A DNA stretch of 64,000 bases from Tubiluchus corallicola. Taxonomy: Eukaryota > Priapulida > Priapulimorpha > Priapulimorphida > Tubiluchidae. The stretch lies in contig JAQGDQ010000357.1 of NCBI GenBank assembly GCA_030141605.1, positions 127,501 to 191,500 on the forward strand, written 5' to 3'. Below, piece by piece: positions 62,440-64,000 of the stretch (positions within the stretch are counted from its first letter, which is position 1; every line of letters starts with the position of its first letter). The translations under genes and the position numbers were made by a program. The notes under the pieces are model-generated. The model was not told where the DNA came from. It saw nothing but the letters and a program-made list of their open reading frames with translations, and searched no databases.

Positions 62440-62627
62440 CAGTCAAAACTCTTTATAGTAGTACCCCCTTCATTATGCCAACCTCGCTTAATGCTCAAAC
62501 TTTTAGCAAAACAAAATGTCTATATTTGCATAGAAATATATGTATTAATGCACCTCATTATAATGCTTAATTTGTGTGTAAAGTTTTTTGGAATTCCCAA
62601 AGTAGGTGGTATAAAGAGACTTGACTG
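62440..62627. mobile_element. pogo/Tigger-type MITE
   Basis: The ends CAGTCAAAACTCTTTATA and its inverted partner TATAAAGAGACTTGACTG are flanked by TA on both sides (62438-62439, 62628-62629). This fits a 188-bp non-autonomous Tc1/mariner (pogo) element; the interior has TCGCTTAATGC-like sequence. Confidence 0.75.
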
Positions 62628-63679
62628 TATTTGCATTGCATCACAAGGTTAAACGATACCTGTTAATTTTGTGTAACTCTTCTTGGGCACTTTCACCTTA
62701 ACTATGAAAACCTTAACTAACCTCAGAAATTTCACCTTAACTTTGAAAATTTTCTGTTATAAACTTTGCTTTACCTTCATACTTGAATATAGCTTGGTTA
62801 TTAGACTGACTAACTATATTCCAAATTATATGTTCCATATCTATTATAAAAATGTGTACGAGAAAATTGAAATTAAATTACATCCTGAAATTGGTCAAGG
62901 ACTTCTGACCACTCTAGCCATTTTATGAGCAAATTTACTTTTTCTTGTGAAAATGAACATTAATGATCGTGAAGTTGAATTTCGTAGCCTTGAAGTGTCG
63001 CATTCAAATTCACATCACGTTTCTACATGTATTGTCTAACCTTTCTGTCTCTACATTGTTTATATGCGGTGCTTCAAGCAAGTTTATAATGTCTATTTCA
63101 CTTTGCCGTGACCTGAAAACGGAACAGTTTCTGCTGCTTACCAATGTTCATGTACTGTGACTGTTGTCCTAGTCCTAGTTTTATAGTTTACTTTCAGTCC
63201 AAGCATGTGTATTTTTGCCGTGTAAAAGGTGTAGAAAATCATTCAAATGGTTCTTTCCGTTTCATTGATTTTATGTTGAAGGTTTAATAGAAACGTTCAA
63301 GATCTATTTTGCAAGCTGACGTGATATGTGCTTGGCACATACTTGCAGTCATAAATGATGCAATTAAGAAAATTGTATATAAATACAAACTTTAATAGTT
63401 TTAGGAAAGTGTGAATTGTATTGAGTAGATTTTTTTGTACAGTTTTGCCAGATAATCCACGTGCGACAGTGCTTGTGCAATGTGAAATTCACAACTTTGT
63501 ATACATATCATATTGTGGATATTTACATTGAAATTTGTTTTTGGCTTTTATAAGATGACAACAACTGATTTACATTAGTTATTTAGCTATCTTCCTGTGA
63601 TTGCTCCTGTTTCTGACTGCAGATGTACGTCTTACAAAACAGGGATTGCTGTTTCAAAGTATTTGTCTCATCATTTTAG

Positions 63680-63924
63680 CTCAAATGACTGACCATGGGT
63701 TGTGTGAACTCTAAGGGCGAAGTGGACATTGGTTTACGTACGTTCAATGTGTTTAATGTTAATGACAGCGGCGAGCCGCTGACGCCTGGAAAGATAGAGA
63801 TCACAGAGACAGATCTGATATTCTATCCAAACAATCGGGACCCCCTCCGTTGGCCAATGAAATGTCTTCGGCGTTACGGATTTGATGACGAACAAGAGGT
63901 GTTTTCTTTCGAAAGTGGTAGACG
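63680..63924 (+). CDS. FRS2: FRS2/FRS3-like receptor tyrosine kinase adaptor, first coding exon (partial gene)
   Basis: The exon begins after TCATTTTAG at 63679. The ATG is at 63695 and 230 coding bases follow to the donor GTAAGT at 63925. The protein starts MGCVNSKG, an N-myristoylation signal that anchors FRS2 in the plasma membrane. It continues into an IRS-type PTB domain: FNVFNVNDSG, KIEITETDLIFY, CLRRYGFDDEQEVFSFESGRR, very close to the vertebrate FRS2 strands (CLRRYGYD, FSFESGRR). The rest (end of PTB, Tyr sites for GRB2 and SHP2) is past the right edge. FRS2 binds activated FGF and neurotrophin receptors and passes the signal to RAS/MAPK. The single invertebrate FRS could be ancestral to FRS2 and FRS3. 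Confidence 0.88.
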
Positions 63925-64000
63925 GTAAGTGAAGCATTTTGTCATATAATCACACAGACTTATTATCCAGATGTCGCTCGAGTGAAGAATTATCTTCTAT

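Overview
This is a stretch of nuclear DNA from a multicellular animal. It is AT-rich, and its genes are split by GT-AG introns of about 0.1 to 7 kb. Introns and spacers are full of decayed retrotransposons, small inverted-repeat elements and simple repeats. The gene families (a senataxin-type helicase, an FRS2-type receptor adaptor) and the mix of non-LTR retrotransposons and MITEs fit a marine or aquatic invertebrate. I cannot name the phylum from sequence alone.

Three gene loci are supported. (1) Positions 340 to 7265, minus strand: the first five coding exons of a proline/tyrosine/glutamine-rich protein. Its C-terminal part lies beyond the left edge. The exon phases join without error, giving 229 residues in the window. 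(2) Positions 13360 to 45291, minus strand: a complete 18-coding-exon senataxin/Sen1-type superfamily 1 helicase. I traced every intron phase; the coding length is 6567 nt, giving 2188 residues plus a stop. One 3.5-kb exon encodes a long acidic and basic disordered region, and the C-terminal half carries all the helicase motifs. A likely non-coding 5' exon lies near 53.8 kb. (3) From 63680, plus strand: the first coding exon of an FRS2/FRS3-like adaptor, running off the right edge.

The rest is mostly mobile and repeated DNA. The left 4 kb holds simple repeats and two decayed copies of one reverse-transcriptase family. The first intron of the left gene holds two adjacent inverted-repeat elements. 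Senataxin introns hold an intact 1119-codon LINE with an N-terminal PHD finger (22.1 to 25.4 kb), a solitary LINE ORF1, a decayed IS630/Tc1-type transposase, a second LINE fragment (32 kb), a TTAA-flanked MITE (17 kb), an (AAACT)n array (28.4 kb), a telomere-like tract (35.2 kb), a second copy of the TTAA-type hairpin element (38.5 kb) and a large foldback hairpin (44.4 to 45.1 kb). From 48 to 63 kb there are tandem duplications, more LINE relics, a hAT-type MITE inserted in a degenerate minisatellite (54.4 kb), a pogo-type MITE (62.4 kb) and one candidate small ORF (56.4 kb).

The three genes do not form a pathway. The helicase is expected in the nucleus, where it would resolve RNA:DNA hybrids and aid transcription termination. 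FRS2 is a membrane-anchored adaptor for growth-factor receptors. The left gene's role cannot be fixed without its C-terminus. I saw no operon, CRISPR array, rRNA or intact tRNA.
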